From: Desulfuromonadales bacterium C00003107 | GTDB taxonomy: Bacteria; Desulfobacterota; Desulfuromonadia; Desulfuromonadales; Syntrophotaleaceae | Direction of reading: 5' to 3' | Length of the DNA stretch: 16,063 nucleotides | Assembly: GCA_001751225.1 (NCBI GenBank) | Contig: MAXT01000079.1 | Location: 1 to 16,063, forward strand | Shown: in pieces, positions 7,504 through 13,988 of the stretch | How positions within the stretch are numbered: the stretch's first letter is position 1 | How the letters are laid out: each line of letters starts with the position of its first letter | The notes under the pieces: generated by a model | Told to the model about the DNA's origin: nothing | Databases searched by the model: none | The model's input: only the letters and a program-made list of their open reading frames with translations | Position numbers and translations under genes: made by a program

Positions 7504-7513
7504 AGGGGGGGGG
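7504..7513 (+). promoter_or_regulatory. cheR ribosome-binding site made of a nine-G run
   Basis: The bases before the cheR ATG are AAGGGGGGGGGC, with nine consecutive G residues at 7505-7513 and a single C before the start codon. The AAGG end is the likely Shine-Dalgarno core. The spacing to ATG depends on the length of the G tract. Confidence 0.6.
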
Positions 7514-7514
7514 C

Positions 7515-8378
7515 ATGACCAATAGCGGTTCCGATTGTGCAGCTCTGATGCCGATTTCCGATGAGGAATTCGATTTACTACGAGAACTGATCTACCAGCG
7601 TTTTGGCATCAATCTTACCGATCAAAAGAAGTCGCTTTTAGTAGGGCGGATGCAGAAGCTGTTGCGAAGTTCTGGTTATTCGACCTTTAAAGTTTATTAC
7701 GACGATCTGCAAAACGACCAGTCCGAGAAAAAACTTAGTGAATTGGTAGATCGCATTTCTACTAATCACACCTATTTCAATCGGGAGCGAACCCATTTTG
7801 ATTACTTTTCCCAGACCGCTCTGCCGGCCGTTATTAAGCAGCTGAGAAAGGCTGGGGAAAAGGATCTGCGTGTCTGGTGCGCCGGGTGCTCATCGGGTGA
7901 AGAGGCCTATATGCTGTTAATGCTCATGCATGAGTATTTAGGCAGTGAATATCCGCAGTGGAATTGCGGTTTGTTAGCGACCGATATCTCTTCGCGGGTA
8001 TTGGATGTCGCTGGCAAAGGGATCTACCCGGAAGACAAAATCCAGGCTCTGCCCCAGGCGCTGCGCAACAAATATGTGCAGCCCACAGGTGATGGTCAGT
8101 TTGCCTTTAGTGATAGTTTGCGTAAAGAGGCGGTTTTTAGACGTTTTAACCTCATGAATGAGAAATTTCCATTCAAAAACCCATTTCATATTATTTTTTG
8201 TCGTAATGTCATGATATATTTCGATGCACCGACTCGTTTGAATTTGGTGAGTAAATTCCATCAGTTCATGCATCCCGGTGGTTATCTGTTTATTGGACAC
8301 TCGGAAACTCTCGGCCGCCAGCAGAATTTATTCAAGTATCTGGTGCCGGCGGTCTATCAGAAGGAACTTACTGCATGA
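7515..8378 (+). CDS. cheR: Chemotaxis protein methyltransferase CheR
   Basis: CheR transfers methyl groups from S-adenosylmethionine to glutamates of chemoreceptors. The 287-residue protein has the N-terminal helical CheR domain (about 15-75), the motif STNHTYFNRE (82-91), the SAM-binding loop CAGCSSGEE (122-130), the LLATDIS motif (153-159), FCRNVMIYFD (228-237) and GHSETL (261-266). There is no added TPR domain. It starts 47 bases after cheA and overlaps cheB by four bases (ATGA), which indicates translational coupling. Confidence 0.97.
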   Translation: MTNSGSDCAALMPISDEEFDLLRELIYQRFGINLTDQKKSLLVGRMQKLLRSSGYSTFKVYYDDLQNDQSEKKLSELVDRISTNHTYFNRERTHFDYFSQTALPAVIKQLRKAGEKDLRVWCAGCSSGEEAYMLLMLMHEYLGSEYPQWNCGLLATDISSRVLDVAGKGIYPEDKIQALPQALRNKYVQPTGDGQFAFSDSLRKEAVFRRFNLMNEKFPFKNPFHIIFCRNVMIYFDAPTRLNLVSKFHQFMHPGGYLFIGHSETLGRQQNLFKYLVPAVYQKELTA

Positions 8379-9436
8379 GTCGAAAGATTCGCGTCCTGAT
8401 TGTCGATGATTCTGCGCTGGTGCGCCAGCTTCTGGCCAAAGGTCTGGGCATGGATCCGGAGATTGAAGTCGTCGGGACGGCTTCCGATCCCTATGTGGCT
8501 CGCGACAAAATCGTGCAATTGAAGCCGGATGTAATGACACTCGACGTGGAAATGCCACGCATGGATGGGGTCGATTTTTTGCGCCGTTTGATGCCGCAAT
8601 GTCCGATTCCGGTGTTGATGGTCAGTTCGCTGACTCAGCGAGGCAAACAGATTACCCTTGATGCGCTCGATGCTGGCGCCGTCGATTTTGTCGCAAAGCC
8701 ATCGACCGATCTGGCCCGTGGCCTGGCCAGCATGCTGCAGGACTTGCGCGCTAAGGTCAAACAGACTTCCAAAGCCAATGTTTCCCATTGGAAAAATAAA
8801 CAGGCTGTCCCTTCTGCGCCGTCTTCCCGGGCCCCACAAAGAGCTTTGGCTGAATCGACCGACAAGGTCGTCGCCATCGGTGCCTCGACCGGTGGCACTG
8901 AGGCTATTCGCCAACTTGTTACCCAGTTTCCGGTGAGTATGCCCGGGGTAGTTATTGTTCAGCATATGCCGGCTGGTTTTACCAAGATGTTTGCAGATCG
9001 TCTCAATCAACTGTGCGCCATGGAGGTCAAGGAGGCCGAGAATGGTGATCGGGTGATGCCGGGGCGGATTCTGGTTAGTCCGGGTGGTTTGCATATGCGG
9101 GTAATTCGTTCCGGAGGCCTCTATCAGGTGCAGTGCCAAGCTGGCGAAAATGTCAGCGGTCACTGTCCGTCCGTCGATGTGCTGATGCACTCGGTAGCGC
9201 AACATGTCGGTAGCAATGCCGTCGGTGTCATGCTCACCGGCATGGGATCGGATGGCGCTGCCGGAATGCTGGCTATGCGCGAGGCTGGAGCTAGAAACCT
9301 GGCTCAGGACGAAGCGACATCCGTCGTGTTTGGTATGCCGAAGGTGGCCTATGAGCGGGGAGGGGCCGAGCGTCTTTTGCCGTTGGATCGTATCGCGCCT
9401 GCTGTTATCGATTTACTTTCAGAACGGAAATCATGA
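8375..9436 (+). CDS. cheB: Chemotaxis methylesterase/glutamine deamidase CheB
   Basis: CheB removes receptor methyl groups when phosphorylated by CheA. Of 353 residues, 1-120 form the receiver (acidic pair D11/D12, phospho-Asp D57 in LDVEMPRMDG, K108 in VAKP). A linker follows at about 125-160. The esterase domain comes next, with catalytic S171 (GASTGGT), H197 (VQHMP) and D293 (MGSDGAAGM). All key residues are present. It overlaps cheR at its start and cheD at its end, both by ATGA. Confidence 0.98.
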   Translation: MSRKIRVLIVDDSALVRQLLAKGLGMDPEIEVVGTASDPYVARDKIVQLKPDVMTLDVEMPRMDGVDFLRRLMPQCPIPVLMVSSLTQRGKQITLDALDAGAVDFVAKPSTDLARGLASMLQDLRAKVKQTSKANVSHWKNKQAVPSAPSSRAPQRALAESTDKVVAIGASTGGTEAIRQLVTQFPVSMPGVVIVQHMPAGFTKMFADRLNQLCAMEVKEAENGDRVMPGRILVSPGGLHMRVIRSGGLYQVQCQAGENVSGHCPSVDVLMHSVAQHVGSNAVGVMLTGMGSDGAAGMLAMREAGARNLAQDEATSVVFGMPKVAYERGGAERLLPLDRIAPAVIDLLSERKS

Positions 9437-9921
9437 GTCAATCAATATTGGGAATAGGAGATTACGGCGCCGCCAAACATCCGGGAGGGGAGGTCAAAAC
9501 CTTTGCCCTGGGGTCCTGTGTGGCGGCCATTTTGCTCGACCCCCGCACCAAAGCGGTAGGGATGGTCCACGTGGCTCTTCCCGATTCGAGCATTAATGAA
9601 ACCAAGGCTCGTCAGCGTCCCGGATATTTTGCCGATCTTGGCTTACCCCTGCTGTTGCAGGAAATGGCCAGGCTTGGTTCGCCGGCTAACGGTCGCGGTT
9701 TGGTAGTTAAGTTGGTCGGTGGTGCATCGATCATGGATCATAACGACACCTTCAACATCGGTAAGCGCAATGTGCTGGCACTGAAAAAACATCTCTGGGC
9801 TTATGGCCTGGGGCCTTTGGCCGAAGACGTGGGAGGCAATCACAGCCGAACCGTTTCCGTGTTCGTCGATACTGGCAAAGTCATCGTCAATTGCCCCGGA
9901 CGTGGGCAGTGGGAAGTATGA
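9433..9921 (+). CDS. cheD: Chemoreceptor glutamine deamidase CheD
   Basis: CheD deamidates glutamines in chemoreceptors and in other bacteria also binds CheC-type phosphatases. The 162-residue protein shows the family catalytic set: T23, C29 in TFALGSCV and H46 in GMVHVALP, followed by KLVGGASI and the NIGKRNV segment. The pairing with CheX/CheC-like genes downstream fits the known CheC-CheD partnership, although direct binding here is only inferred. The start is coupled to cheB by ATGA. Confidence 0.96.
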   Translation: MSQSILGIGDYGAAKHPGGEVKTFALGSCVAAILLDPRTKAVGMVHVALPDSSINETKARQRPGYFADLGLPLLLQEMARLGSPANGRGLVVKLVGGASIMDHNDTFNIGKRNVLALKKHLWAYGLGPLAEDVGGNHSRTVSVFVDTGKVIVNCPGRGQWEV

Positions 9922-9932
9922 AAGAAGGTGTT

Positions 9933-10796
9933 ATGAGCAAAATTGTGGATCGCGAGGCCGTTCGCCAGGCGATTGAAAAATTGCCCCTTTTTTCAACCAG
10001 TGCCTTACAGTTGCTGCAGGTGATTGCCGACCCCGAACATGAGCTTGAAGATGTCATCAAGATCGTCAAGTTCGATTCAGCATTGACCATGCGGGTGCTG
10101 AAGACGGTCAATTCGCCGGTTTATGGCCTGGTGAAGGAGGTTACCTCCATCGATCGGGCTCTCTCCTATCTTGGCGAACGCATGGTGGTCAGTATCGCGG
10201 TACAGGAGAACACTGGCCAGTTGTTTAGCAAGCCTCTTGAAGGCTATCAGGGCGAGCAGGGTGGTCTTTGGCGCCACGATCTTTTCAGCGCTATTGCTTC
10301 CCGGGAAGTCGCTCGATATGCCAAAGGGAACTTCGATCTCGACCTGGCCTTTACCGGCGGTCTGCTGCACGATATCGGCAAGTCGATCTTCGCTACTTTT
10401 TGGAAAGATGCCTCCCAGGATGCTTTAGGTCAGATCGATCAGGGGATCGTCAGTGACTACCTGATGGCTGAACAGGATCTTACCGGCCTTGATCATACTG
10501 AAGTCGGGTATGAGATGGCCTGCCATTGGAATTTGCCGGAATCGTTGCAGGCGGTGATTCTCCATCATCATCACCCGGCCGAAGCCATTGAGTGTATGCA
10601 ACCGCTGGTGTATGCGGTGCATGTCGGCGACATTGTTTCCATGATGGCCGGCTGCGATACGGGCAATGACGGTCTGCAATATCAGCTTGACTCCGGATAC
10701 AAGGAATTTTTCAATCTATCGCCGAATACGCTCGCCGAAATCGTACTGAACTCCGAAGAGGAATTCAGTAAGGCGGAAGCATCATTGGTATGCTAA
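9933..10796 (+). CDS. HDOD-domain signalling protein
   Basis: HDOD domains are HD-phosphohydrolase relatives found in signalling proteins; their biochemical activity is mostly unknown. The 287-residue protein has an HDOD core at about 15-215: KLPLFSTSALQLLQVI, VNSPVYGL (59-66) and SIDRALSYLGERM (72-84). Many metal-type residues remain: H115, H146-D147 (GGLLHDIGK), H188, a run of four His at 211-214, and H230/D233. ATG 9933 is preferred because AGAAGGTG lies just upstream. ATG 9918, overlapping the cheD stop, is an alternative. Its place inside the chemotaxis operon suggests a motility or cyclic-nucleotide related role. Confidence 0.9.
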   Translation: MSKIVDREAVRQAIEKLPLFSTSALQLLQVIADPEHELEDVIKIVKFDSALTMRVLKTVNSPVYGLVKEVTSIDRALSYLGERMVVSIAVQENTGQLFSKPLEGYQGEQGGLWRHDLFSAIASREVARYAKGNFDLDLAFTGGLLHDIGKSIFATFWKDASQDALGQIDQGIVSDYLMAEQDLTGLDHTEVGYEMACHWNLPESLQAVILHHHHPAEAIECMQPLVYAVHVGDIVSMMAGCDTGNDGLQYQLDSGYKEFFNLSPNTLAEIVLNSEEEFSKAEASLVC

Positions 10797-10812
10797 CAGG
10801 AAGGAATAAGGA

Positions 10813-11184
10813 ATGAATCGGATCGTCATAGCAGATGACTCGGCAACGGCACGGATGTTTATTCGTCGTTGTCTGGAGATTATCGGTCTGGGCGAGGCTA
10901 CGCTGGTAGAAGCGGAAAATGGCCGTGAAGCTCTTGCCCTGCTTAAAGAGGAAGATACCGATCTGCTGCTGACTGACTTGAATATGCCGGTTATGGACGG
11001 AGCGACCCTGCTCAAGTGGGTTAAGAGCAGCCCCCGTCTGCACGATCTTCCGGTGTTGGTGATCACCAGCGCCGGAAATGCAGCTAAGGAGCAGGAGCTG
11101 CTGGCGCTCGGTGCTTTCGGCGTGCTGAATAAGCCTGTTTCGCCGGTAGTCCTGAGGGACGCCCTTCAGTCGTTGATATCCTGA
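10813..11184 (+). CDS. CheY-like single-domain response regulator
   Basis: A 123-residue stand-alone receiver. It has the acidic pair D8/D9 (IADDSATAR), phospho-acceptor D55 in LLTDLNMPVMDG, switch T85 (VLVITSAG) and K107 (NKPVS), so it should be phosphorylatable, presumably by the upstream CheA. AAGGAATAAGGA precedes the ATG. It lies 16 bases after the HDOD gene and is followed after 14 bases by a CheX-like gene. It differs clearly from the second receiver at 11721. Either or both may be the motor-binding CheY. Confidence 0.93.
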   Translation: MNRIVIADDSATARMFIRRCLEIIGLGEATLVEAENGREALALLKEEDTDLLLTDLNMPVMDGATLLKWVKSSPRLHDLPVLVITSAGNAAKEQELLALGAFGVLNKPVSPVVLRDALQSLIS

Positions 11185-11198
11185 ATATGGGAGAAGTT

Positions 11199-11669
11199 AT
11201 GTCGGAAAAGCTGGAGCAGGATATGTATCGGGCCATAGCCACCACCCTCGAAAATATGGCTTTTCTGCAAGTCTGCCAAGAGGTTGAAGAGGCTAGGCGC
11301 TATCCCTCAGAGGAAATGGCTGTCAGCAGGTTGCTGATTCACGATCCTATTCAGGGTGAGCTGTTTCTACTAATGCCCAAGCCTCTATTGAGTAAGATTG
11401 TTTCCTCAGTCTATATTATGCCAGAGGAAGAGCTCTCCGAGCAGATGTTACTCGATATGTTGTGTGAGCTGATCAACACCGTTGCCGGGCTCTTTTTGAA
11501 CGCCCACCTGCCTGAAGATCAGACCTACAGCCTGGGGCTGCCTGAAAAAGTACTTGAGGGTTACGAGGACAGCCCGTTTGAAATGAAACAATGGGATTTT
11601 CAGGTAGAAAACGTAATGTTTTCCCTGGCCTTGGCCGGGGACGGATTCTTTATTGCTGAACAGTCTTAA
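11199..11669 (+). CDS. CheX/CheC-family phosphatase-like protein
   Basis: The 156-residue protein resembles CheX-type CheY-P phosphatases: TTLENMAFLQV near the N terminus and an E-x-x-N motif, E90-L-I-N93 in CELINTVAGLFL. In this family the Glu/Asn pair positions the water for phosphate removal. ATG 11199 is chosen over ATG 11187 because GGGAG lies 5 bases upstream of it and the earlier start has no ribosome site. It follows the receiver at 10813, its likely substrate. It is more divergent than the second CheX at 12107. Confidence 0.82.
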   Translation: MSEKLEQDMYRAIATTLENMAFLQVCQEVEEARRYPSEEMAVSRLLIHDPIQGELFLLMPKPLLSKIVSSVYIMPEEELSEQMLLDMLCELINTVAGLFLNAHLPEDQTYSLGLPEKVLEGYEDSPFEMKQWDFQVENVMFSLALAGDGFFIAEQS

Positions 11670-11720
11670 CGAGGTTAAAATCATAATTTTCATCAACAGC
11701 TAATCTGAGAGGGGAAAATA

Positions 11721-12092
11721 ATGGGGAAAAAAGTTCTGATCATCGATGACTCCAACACTATGCGAAAAATCGTCACCCGCTCGCTGCGTCAGGCCGGCCT
11801 CGACTTTGAAGCCATTCTGGAGGCGGGCGATGGGCAGGCGGCCCTTGATGTTCTGGCCGGAGAAACGGTCGATATCATTCTTAGCGACATCAATATGCCG
11901 GTAATGGACGGTATTGAGTTTTTGCGGCAGAAGCAGGCCGATCCGAAAATCAAGGACATCCCGGTGGTGATGATCACTACTGAAGCTGGAGCGGACATCC
12001 TTGACGAAGCCAAGAGTCTTGGCGCCGCTGGCAGCATCAAAAAGCCATTCACCCCGGACCAGATTCAGGAGACCCTGGGGAGCCTTCTGTAA
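11721..12092 (+). CDS. cheY: Chemotaxis response regulator CheY
   Basis: A 123-residue receiver with all key residues: acidic D9/D10 (IIDDSNTMRK), phospho-Asp D56 in LSDINMPVMDG, T86 (VMITTEAG) and K108 (IKKPF). The sequence is very close to standard CheY, with the DDSNTMRKIV N terminus typical of motor-binding CheY proteins. GAGGGG precedes the ATG. It is paired with cheX, which begins 14 bases downstream. It is the better candidate of the two for the classical flagellar-switch regulator. Confidence 0.95.
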   Translation: MGKKVLIIDDSNTMRKIVTRSLRQAGLDFEAILEAGDGQAALDVLAGETVDIILSDINMPVMDGIEFLRQKQADPKIKDIPVVMITTEAGADILDEAKSLGAAGSIKKPFTPDQIQETLGSLL

Positions 12093-12106
12093 TAAGGAGT
12101 TGATCT

Positions 12107-12562
12107 GTGGATTTGAGCAAGAGTATAAGCCAGGCAACTCAGGAAATCTTCCAGACCATGCTGATGATGGAAGCCAGTCCTGGGCAGGCAGTAACTGAAA
12201 GGCCTAACGGTTTTGTCGATTCCGTTAGTGCTATTGTCGGTATGGCGGGTGCCAACAAGGGGATGTTGGCCATTCACATTCCTGCGTCTACCGCCCTGGT
12301 CATTACCAGCAGCTTTTTGATGATGGAAGTTACCGAAGTGGACGAAGATGTGAAGGATGCCATTGGCGAGTTAGCCAATATGGTGGCCGGTAGCATCAAG
12401 GCCGACTTGACGGAACAGGGCCAGGAATTTAAACTGTCCATCCCTTCGGTGGTGTGCGGCGCAGAATATGAAATCGATTGTCTCACCGACAGCGATGGGG
12501 TGAGCATGCCCTTTTCTATTGAAGGTGGGGAGTTTCTGGTGGAATTTCATCTGCAGAAATAA
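12107..12562 (+). CDS. cheX: CheY-P phosphatase CheX
   Basis: The 151-residue protein carries the CheX motif E88-L-A-N91 in IGELANMVAGSIK, with the catalytic Glu and Asn of the family. The start is GTG at 12107, with AAGGAG 7 bases upstream; no ATG fits. It ends the chemotaxis operon, followed by a terminator-like hairpin. Its placement right after cheY argues that it resets phospho-CheY. Confidence 0.92.
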   Translation: MDLSKSISQATQEIFQTMLMMEASPGQAVTERPNGFVDSVSAIVGMAGANKGMLAIHIPASTALVITSSFLMMEVTEVDEDVKDAIGELANMVAGSIKADLTEQGQEFKLSIPSVVCGAEYEIDCLTDSDGVSMPFSIEGGEFLVEFHLQK

Positions 12563-12597
12563 TTTCACAGGAAATAAGACCCTCCAGTTTGATTGCT

Positions 12598-12650
12598 CAG
12601 GGCCGGGTGGTTTCAGCAACGATGAAGCTAGTCCGGCCCTGTTGTTTTTG
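12598..12650 (+). terminator. Intrinsic terminator after cheX
   Basis: A perfect 9-bp GC-rich inverted repeat, CAGGGCCGG (12598-12606) and CCGGCCCTG (12633-12641), is followed by TTGTTTTTG. The 26-base loop is long for a terminator, but the stem and T-rich tail fit. It lies 36 bases after the cheX stop and would end the operon. Confidence 0.7.
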
Positions 12651-12711
12651 TCCTGGGGTCTGCAGGGGCTTGACTGCGGTCCTTGCAGCCCGGCTGGTTA
12701 GGCTTCAAATA

Positions 12712-12740
12712 TTGAATGCGTGGTTCTTAGACCCTAAAAT
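12712..12740 (+). promoter_or_regulatory. Sigma-70-type promoter for the CheX-receiver fusion gene
   Basis: TTGAAT (12712-12717), a 17-base spacer and TAAAAT (12735-12740) match 4 of 6 and 5 of 6 consensus positions. Transcription would begin near 12747. A small hairpin TGTGC-TGAA-GCACA lies at about that point. It would give the gene at 12796 a promoter separate from the che operon. Confidence 0.5.
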
Positions 12741-12795
12741 AGTTGTGCTGAAGCACAGCTTGTATGCCGGTGGATAAATTGATAGAGTTGCACCC

Positions 12796-13968
12796 ATGGA
12801 AATAGATCCGATCATTACAGATGTTCTCGAGGAAGTGGGCAGCAAGGTCGCAGCGGGTCTAGGTGGCATGCTCGGTTGCGAATTTGACTTGCCGGCACCA
12901 ACCACCATTCTGCTATCCAAAAAGGAATTTTTCGCCCAGACTCGCAAAAAGCAGGTCATGACACGCATGGTCGTCAGTGGTGACCATGAAGGCGACATGT
13001 TTGTTTTTTGTCGGCTCAAGGATGCTGTTCAACTGAGTGGTACCCTCATTATGCTGCCGCAGGGCGAACTTGAGGAGCGGGTCAAAAAGGAGATTTTCGG
13101 CGAGGAGGAGATTGATTCCTTCGGCGAACTTGCCAATATTATCTCCGGCGATCTGTGCTCGGCTTTTGAAGAGCTCTATCCGGAGAAACTTCATTTCAAA
13201 AAAACCGATCTGGAAGCCCTCGTGCCCTCCAAGGTCAAGGTGGATGCACCGGAACCGTTTCCGCCGGGTCTGTATCTCAAAGCAGCGTACCCTGTTACCC
13301 TCGATGGCAAGGCACTGGATGAGCTTGTGTTTCTCTTTCCGGCGGCGCTGCTTGGGATAACGGTTCCTGAAGCTCTGGATCTCGAAACAGAGACCAGTGA
13401 TGAGACGTCGGTGGCTTCCGGGCGCTTGGTCAACCCGGAAGAAGCTGCGGCTTTGTTGGGCGAACTTTCGCCGGACAGTAGCTCTGCGGCCGGCGTTGCA
13501 GTGGAGACGACCTCGACAGCCAGGCCGGTTCAGGCAGGGCAGCCGACCTCCATGGAGGACGAGCCAAACCTAGCAGGAGCAGAACCGGTTATTTTGGTGG
13601 TTGCTATCGATGGCAATCAGGGCCAGACCATCAATGCCATGATTAATGAGCATGGCTACAATGCCACCCTGGTCGACCGTAAGGAAAACTTTAAGGATCT
13701 GTCGAAGACGCTGAGGGGTAGTGTAAAAGGGCTGGTTCTGGTTATGGACGAGATCGGTGAGCAGAGTTTTTCTGTTGCCATTAAGGTTCGTACTGCCTTT
13801 GGTGAGTCGGTACCCCTGATGGCAGCCGGCAGCCAGTGGACTCGAAGCAAGGTATTGCAGGCCGTGAAATACGGGGTTTGCGACATCCTGGTGACTCCGG
13901 CTAGCGCTGAAGAAGTCCTGGAAAAGGTCGAAGCCCATTTTAAATCGATGCAGAATATCGCGGTCTGA
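12796..13968 (+). CDS. CheX/CheC-like domain fused to a degenerate receiver domain
   Basis: The 390-residue protein has two parts. Residues 1-190 resemble CheX/CheC/FliN-type phosphatase domains, with E111-L-A-N114 in FGELANIISGDL matching the E-x-x-N active motif. After a low-complexity linker (about 195-262), residues 264-385 look like a receiver (VILVVAID, GLVLVMDEI, KYGVCDILVTP). D318 is at or near the acceptor position, but the conserved Lys is replaced by T367 and the switch Thr region reads LMAAGS, so normal phosphorylation signalling is doubtful. The linker contains LVNPEEAAALLGEL (211-224), similar to the CheY-binding peptide of FliM/FliN-type proteins (inference). The ribosome site is weak. 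Confidence 0.85.
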   Translation: MEIDPIITDVLEEVGSKVAAGLGGMLGCEFDLPAPTTILLSKKEFFAQTRKKQVMTRMVVSGDHEGDMFVFCRLKDAVQLSGTLIMLPQGELEERVKKEIFGEEEIDSFGELANIISGDLCSAFEELYPEKLHFKKTDLEALVPSKVKVDAPEPFPPGLYLKAAYPVTLDGKALDELVFLFPAALLGITVPEALDLETETSDETSVASGRLVNPEEAAALLGELSPDSSSAAGVAVETTSTARPVQAGQPTSMEDEPNLAGAEPVILVVAIDGNQGQTINAMINEHGYNATLVDRKENFKDLSKTLRGSVKGLVLVMDEIGEQSFSVAIKVRTAFGESVPLMAAGSQWTRSKVLQAVKYGVCDILVTPASAEEVLEKVEAHFKSMQNIAV

Positions 13969-13988
13969 TGATTGATGGGTGAGGCGGG

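Noticed and set aside
8357..9205. Minus-strand 282-codon open frame opposite cheB
   Set aside because: It is the complement of a fully motif-supported cheB. The His/Arg-rich composition is typical of an antisense shadow.
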